From positions 1 through 64,000 of the forward strand of contig CACZUX010000019.1 in assembly GCA_902784475.1 (NCBI GenBank): a stretch of DNA of 64,000 bases, written 5' to 3'. Made by a program: the position numbers and the translations under genes. This DNA comes from an uncultured Bacteroidales bacterium (GTDB lineage Bacteria > Bacteroidota > Bacteroidia > Bacteroidales > Bacteroidaceae). The notes beneath the pieces are model-generated. The model was given only the letters and a program-made list of their open reading frames with translations, ran no database searches and was not told where the DNA came from. Below, in pieces: positions 1-8,450 of the stretch; positions within the stretch are counted from its first letter, which is position 1, and every line of letters begins with the position of its first letter.

Positions 1-916
1 TCTGGAGGTGCATCTGTCCACCCAGCTCAACATCTCCAACCTCGAGGCACTGAAATTCTACGCCCAGTTTGCCGATGTGGTGGTGCTGGCGCGCGAGCTC
101 AACATCGACCAGGTGGAGGCCATCCACCGGGGCATCGAGGAGGAGCAGATCAAGGGTCCCTCGGGCGAACTCATCCGCATCGAGATGTTCTGTCACGGCG
201 CGCTCTGCATGGCCGTGAGCGGGAAGTGCTACATGTCGCTCGACGCCATGAACCGTTCGGCCAACAGGGGCGAATGCATGCAGATCTGCCGCCGCAAATA
301 TCGCGTGGAGGACGTGGAGACGGGCAACGAGATGGAGATTGACGGCCCCTACATCATGTCGCCGAAGGACCTCAAGACCATACGCTTCATCGACCGTCTC
401 TGGCGCGCGGGCGTACGTGTGTTTAAGATAGAGGGACGTGCACGCGGGCCCGAATACGTGGACACGGTGGTGCGCTGCTACAGCGAAGCGCTGACGGCCG
501 TCGTGGAGGGCACGCTGACGGAGGAGATGAAGGACGGCTGGGACGAAAGACTCGCGCGCGTGTTCAACCGCGGATTCTGGGACGGATACTATCAGGGGCA
601 GCGCCTGGGCGAATGGAGCTCGCGACCCGGCAGCGTGGCGCGCGAACACAAGCAGTATTGCGCCAAAGGCGTGCGCTACTACACGAAGCTCGGTGTGGCC
701 GAATTCCGCATCGAGGCCTGTCCGCTCAACGTGGGCGACAGGATACTGGTGACGGGACCCACAACGGGTGCGCTCTACGCCACCGTGGAGGAAATCCGCT
801 ACGACCTGAAGCCCGTCCAAACGGCGCTGCAGGGACAGCACGTTTCCATCCCGCTGCCGCGCAAGATACGCCCTTCGGACAAGCTGTTTATCCTGAGAGA
901 CGAGCAGGAAGAATAA
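1..916 (+). CDS. U32 family peptidase-like protein (TrhP/RlhA type), 5' end cut
   Basis: The open frame runs in from the window edge, so the N-terminus is missing and about 304 residues remain of a family usually over 400 aa. The stretch EMFCHGALCMAVSGKCYMS matches the U32 signature, with the clustered cysteines that characterise the family, followed by a second CMQIC cysteine pair. Despite the name, studied bacterial members (TrhP/YegQ, RlhA/YdcP) act in tRNA or 23S rRNA hydroxylation rather than proteolysis. Which RNA this paralogue serves cannot be told. A GH3 gene starts 25 bp downstream on the same strand, without an obvious promoter between them. Confidence 0.85.
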   Translation, partial: LEVHLSTQLNISNLEALKFYAQFADVVVLARELNIDQVEAIHRGIEEEQIKGPSGELIRIEMFCHGALCMAVSGKCYMSLDAMNRSANRGECMQICRRKYRVEDVETGNEMEIDGPYIMSPKDLKTIRFIDRLWRAGVRVFKIEGRARGPEYVDTVVRCYSEALTAVVEGTLTEEMKDGWDERLARVFNRGFWDGYYQGQRLGEWSSRPGSVAREHKQYCAKGVRYYTKLGVAEFRIEACPLNVGDRILVTGPTTGALYATVEEIRYDLKPVQTALQGQHVSIPLPRKIRPSDKLFILRDEQEE

Positions 917-941
917 CCCCAAAAAAATACACACAATAACG

Positions 942-3143
942 ATGAAAAACACACTGCTCGGCATGATGCTTTGCCTCTCGGCGACGATGGGCGCACAAAC
1001 GATGGACGCGTTTATCGACAGCCTGATGGCCCGAATGACGCTCGAAGAGAAACTCGGACAGATGAACCAGCTCTCCGTGGGCGACGTGCAGACGGGCACG
1101 CCGCTGCGCGCCGAGACCTCGCGCCTCATCCGCGAGGGCAAAGCGGGTGCGCTCCTCAACATCAAGGGTGCCGAGAAAATCCTCGAAGTGCAGCGCATGG
1201 CGGTGGAGGAGTCGCGTCTGGGCATCCCCCTGCTGGTGGGCATGGACGTCATCCACGGCTACGAGACCATCTTCCCCATCCCGCTCGGCATGGCCGCCAC
1301 ATGGGACCTGGAAGCCATTGAGGAGTCGGCGCGCATCGCTGCGACGGAAGCTTCGGCCGGAGGTGTGGCCTGGACCTTCTCGCCGATGGTGGACATCGCC
1401 CTGGATGCCCGCTGGGGCCGTCAGGCCGAAGGTGCCGGCGAAGACCCCTATCTGGGCGCCCTCGTCGCCCGCGCCATGGTGCGCGGCTATCAGCAGGGCC
1501 CGCACCCCATCCTGGCCTGTGTGAAACACTTCGCACTCTACGGCGCCGCCGAGGGCGGACGCGACTACAACACGGTGGATATGAGCCGACTGAGGATGTA
1601 CAACCGATACTTCCCGCCCTACAAAGCCGCCGTGGAAGAAGGCGCCGGCAGCGTGATGTCGTCGTTCAACATCGTGGACGGCGTGCCCGCCACCGCCAAC
1701 AGCTGGCTGCTGGATGAGGTGCTGCGCCGGCAGTGGGGCTTCAAAGGCTTTGTGGTGAGCGACTACGCCAGCATCAGCGAGATGAAGCGTCACGGCATCG
1801 GACCTGCAGCGCAGAATGCGGAGCGCGCCCTCAAAGCCGGCACGGATATGGATATGTGTTCGGAACTGTTCGTCCACCTTCCGGACAGCCTGATGCCCTG
1901 GATCGACCGGGCCTGCCGGCGCGTGTTGGAGGCTAAATGGCGGCTCGGCCTCTTCGAGAACCCCTACCGCTACGGCGACCCCGCCCGCGTCAAACGGGAG
2001 GTGTACAGCCGCAAACACCGCGACATCTGCCGCCGCATCACGGCCGAGAGTTTCGTGTTGCTCAGGAATGAAGGCGGTCTGCTGCCGCTGGAAAGAAAAG
2101 GGACGCTGGCGCTGATCGGCCCGTTAGCCGATTCGCGCAGCGACGTGGCCGGCTCGTGGGCTTTCTGTCAGGACACGGTGAAATACGAGACCCTGCGCGA
2201 GACCTTCGAACGCCGGCTCAAGGGAAAGGTGCGCGTGGTCTCGTGTCAGGGCAGCAACGTGCTCGACAACCACCGCACACAGCGTGAAGTGGCACGCGGT
2301 CACGGCCTGATTCCCGTCCCTGTAGTGGACGACGAAAAAGCGCTCGAAGAAGCGCTGGCGATGGCGCGCGAGGCCGACGTAGTGGTGATGGCTTTGGGCG
2401 AAACGGCCTGGATGAGCGGCGAGGGTGCCGCGCGCAGCGATCTCTCTCTGCCGGCACCCCAGAAGCGGCTGCTGCAGGCGGTGTGCGCGTTGGGGAAGCC
2501 CGTCGTGCTGCTCAATTTTGCCGGACGCGCCACGGAGCTCTCCTGGGAGAGTGAGCATGTGCCAGCCATCATGAACGTGTGGTACGGCAGCGAAACGGGC
2601 GACGCCCTCTGCGACGTGCTCTTCGGCGAGGTGTCGCCTTCGGGACGCCTCACGGTGTCGATGCCCAAGCGCACCGGACAGGAGCCGCTCTACTACAGCA
2701 TACTGCCCACCGGACGCCCGATGGAGGACAACGAGCCCGACTATCACGTCTTCTCCACAAACTACGTCGATGTGACCAACGGGGCGCTCTATCCCTTCGG
2801 CTACGGACTGACCTACAGCACGTTCGAATACGGACGCCCCTCGCTGGAAGGCAACACCCTGAGCGTGCGCCTCAGCAACACCGGACGGCGCGAAGCCACC
2901 GAAGTGGTGCAGCTCTACATCCGCGACCGCGAGGCCTCCGTGTCGCGCCCCAAGAAGGAATTAAAAGGATTTCAACGGGTTACCCTCAAAGCCGGCGAGA
3001 GCCGCGTGGTGAAGTTTGAAATCACCGAGGACCTGCTGGGCTACTACAACAATGAGCTGCAATGGGTGGTGGACAAGGGTGAATTTGACCTGATGGTTGG
3101 GCCAGACAGCCGCCATTTGCAGTCTGTCGTATATCATTTGTAG
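942..3143 (+). CDS. Glycoside hydrolase family 3 beta-glucosidase (BglX-like)
   Basis: The protein has 733 aa. A signal peptide (MKNTLLGMMLCLSATMGAQT) points to periplasmic or surface export. The N-terminal GH3 barrel carries the family pattern around GRQAEGAGEDPYLG and KHFALYGAAEGGRDYN. The catalytic nucleophile is probably Asp274 in VVSDY. The alpha/beta C-terminal domain follows (ALIGPLADSRSD), and a fibronectin III-like domain near the C-terminus contains VVQLYIRDREASVSRPKKEL. The expected reaction is release of terminal beta-linked glucose or similar sugars from oligosaccharides. No SusC/SusD pair is nearby, so the substrate is open. Confidence 0.93.
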   Translation: MKNTLLGMMLCLSATMGAQTMDAFIDSLMARMTLEEKLGQMNQLSVGDVQTGTPLRAETSRLIREGKAGALLNIKGAEKILEVQRMAVEESRLGIPLLVGMDVIHGYETIFPIPLGMAATWDLEAIEESARIAATEASAGGVAWTFSPMVDIALDARWGRQAEGAGEDPYLGALVARAMVRGYQQGPHPILACVKHFALYGAAEGGRDYNTVDMSRLRMYNRYFPPYKAAVEEGAGSVMSSFNIVDGVPATANSWLLDEVLRRQWGFKGFVVSDYASISEMKRHGIGPAAQNAERALKAGTDMDMCSELFVHLPDSLMPWIDRACRRVLEAKWRLGLFENPYRYGDPARVKREVYSRKHRDICRRITAESFVLLRNEGGLLPLERKGTLALIGPLADSRSDVAGSWAFCQDTVKYETLRETFERRLKGKVRVVSCQGSNVLDNHRTQREVARGHGLIPVPVVDDEKALEEALAMAREADVVVMALGETAWMSGEGAARSDLSLPAPQKRLLQAVCALGKPVVLLNFAGRATELSWESEHVPAIMNVWYGSETGDALCDVLFGEVSPSGRLTVSMPKRTGQEPLYYSILPTGRPMEDNEPDYHVFSTNYVDVTNGALYPFGYGLTYSTFEYGRPSLEGNTLSVRLSNTGRREATEVVQLYIRDREASVSRPKKELKGFQRVTLKAGESRVVKFEITEDLLGYYNNELQWVVDKGEFDLMVGPDSRHLQSVVYHL

Positions 3144-3204
3144 GCTGAATCGCATTTTTTTCGATAATTATCTCATTTTTTTCACTTGTTTGTGAAAAAA
3201 AATG

Positions 3205-3213
3205 TATATTTGC
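3205..3213 (+). promoter_or_regulatory. Bacteroidetes -7 promoter element TATATTTGC
   Basis: A perfect TAnnTTTGC match lies 21 bp before the ATG at 3235. It overlaps an upstream in-frame ATG at 3202, which argues for the downstream start of the next gene. TTG triplets occur 13-16 bp upstream, a little closer than the usual 19-21 bp. Confidence 0.6.
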
Positions 3214-3234
3214 GTTCAGAATGTTGAATCAACT

Positions 3235-3525
3235 ATGTTAGACGCAGCTTTACGCATGATTTTCCTCCATCGGTGGTCGGGACACACGTATCTGGCCTCG
3301 CCGCAAGGAGATGAGGGTGCATTGCGGGTGCATCGCAGCTACACGGACTACGGGAAGTTTTACGATATTGCCTGGAGCATACGCGACGAGCGCCAGACGG
3401 AACGGCCGCTCAAGCCTTTCTTCTACGAGGAGCGTCTCTCACCGGCCAATCTGGAGCATGAGGTGGAGCGGGTGGAGTGCGACACCATCCGACCCAAGAT
3501 CGAGGAGATGCTCTCGAAGATGTAA
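3235..3525 (+). CDS. Conserved-looking small protein of unknown function (96 aa)
   Basis: I do not recognise the family. The protein is charged and soluble, with no signal peptide or membrane segment. It begins MLDAALRMIFLHRW and has an acidic/basic helical C-terminus (EHEVERVECDTIRPKIEEM). The start at 3235 is preferred because an in-frame upstream ATG at 3202 sits before the -7 element at 3205-3213. Coding base use matches the neighbours. It appears to be a single-gene unit between the GH3 gene and ddh. Confidence 0.65.
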   Translation: MLDAALRMIFLHRWSGHTYLASPQGDEGALRVHRSYTDYGKFYDIAWSIRDERQTERPLKPFFYEERLSPANLEHEVERVECDTIRPKIEEMLSKM

Positions 3526-3599
3526 ACGGATGCTTACGTTGTCTTTTTGCAACGAATGAGTGACGTTTTGTATCATTTAGTTACAAAAAATCGCGTTTA

Positions 3600-3633
3600 T
3601 TGACCTAAAGACGACAAAAAGTTGTACCTTTGC
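3600..3633 (+). promoter_or_regulatory. Promoter of ddh (TTG, 22 bp, TACCTTTGC)
   Basis: The -7 element TACCTTTGC is at 3625-3633. A TTG at 3600-3602 lies 22 bp upstream, slightly longer than the usual spacing. The ddh ATG is 38 bp downstream. Confidence 0.65.
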
Positions 3634-3671
3634 GGCGCAAATGTATAGAAAAACATTAAATCGCTGACAAA

Positions 3672-4571
3672 ATGAACAAGATTCGTGTAGCGGTTGTCGG
3701 TTACGGCAACATTGGCAAATATGCCATTCAGGCCCTGGAGGCCAGTGAAGATATGGAGATCGCCGGTGTGGTGCGTCGCACGGTGGCCAAAGAGCAGCCC
3801 GCAGAGCTGGCTCCCTACAAAGTGGTGACGGACATCACGGCTCTGGGCAAGGTGGATGTGGCCATTCTCGCAACACCCACACGTTCGGTGGAAGAGCACG
3901 CCCAGAAGTGTCTCGCCCTGGGCATCAACACCGTAGATTCTTTCGACATTCACGGTCAGATTGTGGACCTGCGCCGTTCGCTCGATAAGGCCGCCAAGGC
4001 CGCAGGCGCCGTGTCTATCATCTCTGCCGGATGGGATCCGGGCAGCGACAGCATCGTGCGCACCCTGATGGAGAGTCTGGCCCCCAAAGGCTTGTCTTAC
4101 ACCAACTTCGGTCCCGGCCGCTCCATGGGCCACAGCGTGTGCGTACGTTCCAAGGCTGGCGTAAAAGACGCACTCTCCATGACCATCCCCGTGGGTGAAG
4201 GCATTCATCGCCGCATGGTGTACGTGGAGCTGGAGGAAGGCGCTTCGCTGGAAGAAGTGACGAAAGCCGTCAAGGCCGATCCCTATTTTGCCAACGACGA
4301 GACGCACGTGTTCCAGGTGGAGAGCGTCGACGCGCTGAACGATGTGGGTCACGGTGTGAACCTCGTGCGCAAGGGTGTGAGCGGCAAGACGCACAACCAG
4401 CTCTTCGAGTTCAACATGAAGATCAACAATCCCGCCCTCACCTCGCAGGTGCTCGTCAATGCCGCCCGCGCTTCCATGCGTCAGCAGCCCGGCGCCTACA
4501 CGATGATTGAAATCCCCGTGATTGACTATCTTCCCGGCAACCGCGAGGACATCATCCGTCATCTGGTATAA
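3672..4571 (+). CDS. ddh: meso-Diaminopimelate D-dehydrogenase
   Basis: The protein has 299 aa. It makes meso-2,6-diaminopimelate in one NADPH-dependent step from L-tetrahydrodipicolinate and ammonia (EC 1.4.1.16), supplying lysine and peptidoglycan cross-linking. The N-terminal Rossmann fold starts IRVAVVGYGNIGKYAIQAL. The conserved substrate regions SFDIHG, ISAGWDPGSDS and GPGRSMGHS are present, and the length matches the family. Promoter and terminator elements frame it as a monocistron. Confidence 0.95.
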   Translation: MNKIRVAVVGYGNIGKYAIQALEASEDMEIAGVVRRTVAKEQPAELAPYKVVTDITALGKVDVAILATPTRSVEEHAQKCLALGINTVDSFDIHGQIVDLRRSLDKAAKAAGAVSIISAGWDPGSDSIVRTLMESLAPKGLSYTNFGPGRSMGHSVCVRSKAGVKDALSMTIPVGEGIHRRMVYVELEEGASLEEVTKAVKADPYFANDETHVFQVESVDALNDVGHGVNLVRKGVSGKTHNQLFEFNMKINNPALTSQVLVNAARASMRQQPGAYTMIEIPVIDYLPGNREDIIRHLV

Positions 4572-4595
4572 TATAATATTAAGAATAAGGCAAAC

Positions 4596-4629
4596 AAAAA
4601 ACCTCGGGTCACAGGACTCGAGGTTTTTT
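4596..4629 (+). terminator. Rho-independent terminator after ddh
   Basis: An 11-bp stem (AAAAAACCTCG / CGAGGTTTTTT) with a 12-nt loop starts 24 bp after the ddh stop. The right arm itself supplies the U-tract, and the left arm supplies A residues, so it could also work on the minus strand. Confidence 0.85.
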
Positions 4630-4690
4630 GTTGAAAGCGGTAAGGGTCTCCGGGGAGGGAGGGCTGGAGTAGAGACCCCTACCAAAAAAG

Positions 4691-4764
4691 CGCTTCAGGA
4701 TGGGCTTGAACCAACGACCCCATGATTAACAGTCATGTGCTCTAACCAACTGAGCTACTGAAGC
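4691..4764 (-). tRNA. tRNA-Asn (anticodon GTT)
   Basis: On the minus strand a cloverleaf can be drawn. The acceptor is GCTTCAG/CTGAAGC (7 bp), the D-stem GCTC/GAGC, the anticodon arm CATGA-CTGTTAA-TCATG with anticodon GTT, the T-loop TTCAAGC, and the discriminator base G. The T-stem GTTGG/CCATC has one T-T mismatch. CCA is not encoded. A minus-strand -7 element (TATCTTTGC at 4816-4808) lies about 44 bp upstream. Confidence 0.93.
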
Positions 4765-4807
4765 AGGTCAAAAAGTCAATTTTGAGCGTTTTTCTCTCAA
4801 ACGCGGT

Positions 4808-4848
4808 GCAAAGATAGGGCATTTTTCCGAAATAAACAGTATCTTTGC
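4808..4848. promoter_or_regulatory. Back-to-back promoters for tRNA-Asn (minus) and the S41 protease (plus)
   Basis: Two identical -7 elements lie on opposite strands: GCAAAGATA at 4808-4816 (TATCTTTGC on the minus strand) and TATCTTTGC at 4840-4848 on the plus strand, 23 bp apart. At standard spacing the -33 region of each promoter falls on or beside the -7 element of the other. No clear TTG is visible for either. Confidence 0.65.
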
Positions 4849-4866
4849 GTAAAAATTTTGCAGGAA

Positions 4867-6456
4867 ATGCATAAAAAAGTAATTTTTTCAAGCCAAAAAG
4901 CCCATATTTTGCTCGTCAGCCTGCTCCTGTGGCTGTTTTCCGCACCGTCTTTCGCACAAAACAGGAGCACCCACAACGCCTCCGTGTCCAAGAACCTGGA
5001 GCTCTTCGACGAAATCTACCGCATGCTCGACCTCTTCTATGTGGACACGCTCTCGGCCGACACCGTGATGCAGTGGGCCATTGAAGGCATGCTCCGCCGC
5101 GTGGATCCCTTTACGGAATACTACCCCGAGGAGAACGACGACCTGCGCCAGATGGCCACGGGCAAGTATGCCGGCATCGGCGCCGTGATCCGCTACCTTA
5201 AGAGCGAAGACCGCACCGTCATCGCCGAACCCTATTACGACACGCCCTCGTCGCGTGCAGGCCTGAAAGCCGGCGACATCATCATCTCCATCGACGGCAA
5301 AGACACCAAAGGCATGTCCACGCAAAAGGTGTCGCAGATGCTGCGCGGCGAAGCCGGCACGACCTTCACGCTCGTCTACCGTACGGCGGGCGATTCCCTG
5401 TGCGAAACCGTGGTGACGCGCGAGACCATCCAGCTGCCCTCCATCCCCTACTACGGTATGTTGGAGGACGGCGTCGGCTACATCTTCCTCTCCTCATTCA
5501 CAGAAGGTTGCGCCACAGCGATGCGCATGGCCCTGCTGGAGATGAAGAGCAAGGGCATGAAGCGCCTGCTGCTCGATTTGAGAAACAATCCCGGCGGCTC
5601 GCTCAGCGAGGCGGTGGATGTGGTGAACCTCTTCGTGAACAAAGGTGAGAAAGTGGTGTACACTAAGGGCAAACTCTCTGCCGCCAACCACGAATACCTC
5701 ACCACCACCGATCCCGTGGACACGGAACTGCCCATTGTGGTGATGGTCAACAGCGGTACGGCCTCATCGGCGGAAATCGTGTCGGGCAGTCTGCAGGACC
5801 TCGACCGGGCCGTCGTGATGGGGCGCCGCACCTACGGCAAAGGCCTGGTGCAGATGGTCCGGGAACTCAGCAGCGGCGGTGCGGTGAAGATCACCACCTC
5901 GCGCTACTACATCCCCTCCGGGCGTTGCATCCAGGCTCATGACTACAAGCACGACGGCACGGAAAGCATCGTGCCCGACTCCCTGAGAAAGACGTTCTGC
6001 ACGCGCGGCGGACGCCCCGTGAAAGACGGCGGCGGCATCACCCCCGACACGCTGGTGGCCCGCGATTCTTTAGGAACGGGTTATTGGATGGCACAGGCCT
6101 CGGACGCATTCTTCAACTGGTGCACACGCTACGTACGCACCCATCCCGCTCCCGCCGATGCGGATGCCCTGACGCTGACCGACGACGATTGGGGCGACTT
6201 CGTGCAATACGTCACGGAAGGCGACACCACCGTCAAGGCCGACACGCTGCAGAAGTATTGCGATCAGCTGCACTTCGACCTCAAGGGAGAGTTGGTTACC
6301 CGCTATTTCTGGAATGAGGGTTCGGTGCGCTACGCAGCCCTGTATGACCCCGTGACGGTATCGGCCCGTGCGCTCCTGAAGGACGACGTCCGCATGCAGG
6401 CGATTCTGCGCAAAGAGACTCCCGTAGAACAACCCAAAAAGAATAAAAAGAAATGA
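4867..6456 (+). CDS. Carboxyl-terminal processing peptidase, S41 family (CtpA-like)
   Basis: The protein has 529 aa from the ATG at 4867; a TTG at 4858 is possible but lies nearly at the predicted transcript start. A signal peptide (hydrophobic run ending SAPSFAQ) sends it to the periplasm. A PDZ domain spans about residues 85-170. The S41 core carries probable catalytic Ser300 in NSGTASSAE and Lys325 in TYGKGLVQ. It should trim C-terminal tails of envelope proteins. The C-terminus is lysine-rich (KKNKKK) and overlaps the next small gene by 4 bp. Confidence 0.92.
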   Translation: MHKKVIFSSQKAHILLVSLLLWLFSAPSFAQNRSTHNASVSKNLELFDEIYRMLDLFYVDTLSADTVMQWAIEGMLRRVDPFTEYYPEENDDLRQMATGKYAGIGAVIRYLKSEDRTVIAEPYYDTPSSRAGLKAGDIIISIDGKDTKGMSTQKVSQMLRGEAGTTFTLVYRTAGDSLCETVVTRETIQLPSIPYYGMLEDGVGYIFLSSFTEGCATAMRMALLEMKSKGMKRLLLDLRNNPGGSLSEAVDVVNLFVNKGEKVVYTKGKLSAANHEYLTTTDPVDTELPIVVMVNSGTASSAEIVSGSLQDLDRAVVMGRRTYGKGLVQMVRELSSGGAVKITTSRYYIPSGRCIQAHDYKHDGTESIVPDSLRKTFCTRGGRPVKDGGGITPDTLVARDSLGTGYWMAQASDAFFNWCTRYVRTHPAPADADALTLTDDDWGDFVQYVTEGDTTVKADTLQKYCDQLHFDLKGELVTRYFWNEGSVRYAALYDPVTVSARALLKDDVRMQAILRKETPVEQPKKNKKK

Positions 6457-6566
6457 GACACAATCTGAGAAAGGCCAACCAGCGTTTCATGTTCGGCATC
6501 ATGGCGATGGCCATGCTGGTTTTGCTCGTAGCGGGCCTGTTTTTATATTTATGCCTGCAAAAGTGA
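6453..6566 (+). CDS. 37-aa single-span membrane peptide overlapping the protease gene
   Basis: The ATG overlaps the protease stop codon as ATGA. The peptide reads MRHNLRKANQRFMFG, then one hydrophobic span (residues about 13-35), then a short CLQK tail. The positive N-terminus predicts an N-in orientation. Translational coupling and bacterial-like topology support it, but I know no family and it could be a chance frame. Confidence 0.45.
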   Translation: MRHNLRKANQRFMFGIMAMAMLVLLVAGLFLYLCLQK

Positions 6567-6608
6567 AACTTTTTGGGCAAAAAAACGCGATAAGAAAAAA
6601 AAATATCG

Positions 6609-6617
6609 TACATTTGC
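6609..6617 (+). promoter_or_regulatory. Promoter -7 element of the rimP-nusA-infB operon
   Basis: TACATTTGC lies 61 bp before the rimP ATG. No TTG is found at the usual distance; the upstream DNA is A-rich. Confidence 0.6.
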
Positions 6618-6678
6618 ACCCGTAAACGCGTAAGTGAGAAGCTCCAAGGTGGGTTTCTCGCTTTGTTTTATAGAGATT

Positions 6679-7146
6679 ATGATAGACAAAAGACAAGTGG
6701 AGGAGGCCGTCAATGAATGGCTGAATGGGAAGGAGTACTTCCTGGTGGAGTTGAATGTGGAGCCGGACGACCGCATTGTGGTGGTCATCGACCACAAGGA
6801 CGGGGTGTGGATTGAGGACTGCGCCGAGCTCTCGAGATTCATCGAGTCGAAGCTCAACCGCGACGACGAAGACTATGAGCTCGAAGTGGGCAGCGCCGGA
6901 CTGGGGCAGCCCTTCAAGGTGGCGCAGCAATGGGAGAACCATTTGGGCAAAACGGTGGAGACCTTCGCCCGCGACGGTCACAAGTTCGAAGGCACGCTCA
7001 CGGAAGTGACGCCCGAGGGCTTTGTGCTGCTCTGCGAGGAAAAGGTGAAGGAAGAGGGTAAAAAACGTCCCGTCAGGAAGCAGGTGGAGCATCGCTTCGC
7101 CTACGACGAGGTGACGATGACCCGTTACGTGTTGAAAATAAAATAA
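6679..7146 (+). CDS. rimP: Ribosome maturation factor RimP
   Basis: The protein has 155 aa and is needed for late 30S subunit assembly. The N-terminal alpha/beta domain shows VVVIDHKDGVWIEDCAELSR and the family signature YELEVGSAGLGQPF (usually EVSSPGLxRPL). A small SH3-like C-terminal domain follows. The start is the ATG at 6679; an in-frame upstream start at 6634 lies very close to the -7 element and lacks family similarity. It sits directly ahead of nusA and infB, the standard arrangement in bacteria. Confidence 0.93.
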   Translation: MIDKRQVEEAVNEWLNGKEYFLVELNVEPDDRIVVVIDHKDGVWIEDCAELSRFIESKLNRDDEDYELEVGSAGLGQPFKVAQQWENHLGKTVETFARDGHKFEGTLTEVTPEGFVLLCEEKVKEEGKKRPVRKQVEHRFAYDEVTMTRYVLKIK

Positions 7147-7160
7147 AACAAAATAAAGCA

Positions 7161-8450
7161 ATGGCAACTAAAACAGCAAAGAAAGAAGAAGCGGTGAACC
7201 TCATCGATTCATTCGCCGAGTTCAAGGAGATGAAGAACATCGACCGCACCACGCTTGTCGGTGTGCTCGAGGAGTGCTTCCGCAGCGTCATCGTCAAGAT
7301 GTACGGCAGCGACGAGAACTACGACATCATCGTGAATCCCGACAAAGGCGACTTCGAGATCTACCGCAACCGTACGGTAGTGAAAGACGGAGAAGTGCGG
7401 GACGACAACATGGAGATTTCGCTCTCCGAGGCCCAAAAGATCGACCCCGACTACGAAGAGGGCGAGGAAGTGAGCCAGAAGGTGGAGTTCTCCGACTTTG
7501 GTCGTCGCGCCATCCTGACCCTGCGCCAGACTTTGGCTTCCCGCATTCTCGACCTGGAGCACGACACGCTCTACAATGCCTACAAGGACCGTGTGGGCGA
7601 GGTCATCAGCGGCGAGGTATATCAGAGCTGGAAGCGCGAGACGCTGGTCATCGACGACAACAACACCGAACTGATTCTGCCCAAACAGGAGCAGGTGCCC
7701 GGCGACTATTTCCGCAAGGGTGAGACGCTGCGCGCCGTCATCCAGCGCGTGGACAACACCAACGGCAATCCCAAGATTTTCATTTCGCGCACCGACCCCA
7801 TGTTCCTGCAGAAGATGATGGAGAACGAAGTGCCTGAGATTCAGGACGGTCTGATTACCATCCACAAGGTGGCCCGCATCCCCGGCGAGCGCGCCAAGGT
7901 GGCCGTAGAGAGCTACGACGACCGCATCGATCCCGTCGGCGCCTGTGTCGGCGTCAAGGGCAGCCGTGTCCACGGCATCGTGCGCGAGCTGCACGGCGAG
8001 AACATCGACGTGTTGCCCTGGAGCGCCAACGACCAGATCATGATTGCCCGCGCCCTTTCTCCGGCCCGCGTCAACACCGTGAACCTGGACACCGAAAACA
8101 AGAAGGCCGAGGTCTATCTCGATCCCGACCAGGTGTCTCTGGCCATCGGTAAGGGCGGCGCCAACATCAAACTGGCCTCCATGCTTTGCGGCTACACCAT
8201 CGACGTGTTCCGCGACGTGCAGGAGGGCGAACAGCCCGAGGAGGACGACGTGGCTCTGGACGAGTTCAAGGACGCCATCGACCCCTGGATCATCGATGAA
8301 TTGAAGAAGAACGGTTTGACCACAGCACGCCAGGTGCTCGGCACTTCGCGCGACTATCTCATCAAGAATATTGACTTGGAGGAGGAGACCGTGGACGAAA
8401 TCATCCGTGTGCTGGCATCTGAATTTGACGAGGAGGAGACTGCAGAATGA
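7161..8450 (+). CDS. nusA: Transcription termination/antitermination factor NusA
   Basis: The protein has 429 aa. The order is an N-terminal RNA-polymerase-binding domain (to about 130), an S1 domain (about 135-205), two KH domains (signatures [15 protein letters not shown] and [13 protein letters not shown]) and one C-terminal helix-hairpin-helix segment (about 375-425). It modulates pausing, termination and antitermination by binding RNAP and nascent RNA. It is shorter than E. coli NusA, with only one C-terminal helical unit. The stop overlaps the infB start as ATGA. Confidence 0.95.
   Translation: MATKTAKKEEAVNLIDSFAEFKEMKNIDRTTLVGVLEECFRSVIVKMYGSDENYDIIVNPDKGDFEIYRNRTVVKDGEVRDDNMEISLSEAQKIDPDYEEGEEVSQKVEFSDFGRRAILTLRQTLASRILDLEHDTLYNAYKDRVGEVISGEVYQSWKRETLVIDDNNTELILPKQEQVPGDYFRKGETLRAVIQRVDNTNGNPKIFISRTDPMFLQKMMENEVPEIQDGLITIHKVARIPGERAKVAVESYDDRIDPVGACVGVKGSRVHGIVRELHGENIDVLPWSANDQIMIARALSPARVNTVNLDTENKKAEVYLDPDQVSLAIGKGGANIKLASMLCGYTIDVFRDVQEGEQPEEDDVALDEFKDAIDPWIIDELKKNGLTTARQVLGTSRDYLIKNIDLEEETVDEIIRVLASEFDEEETAE

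Noticed and set aside
3202..3234. Longer start for the small unknown gene
   Set aside because: The upstream ATG precedes a perfect -7 element, so it would lie outside the transcript.
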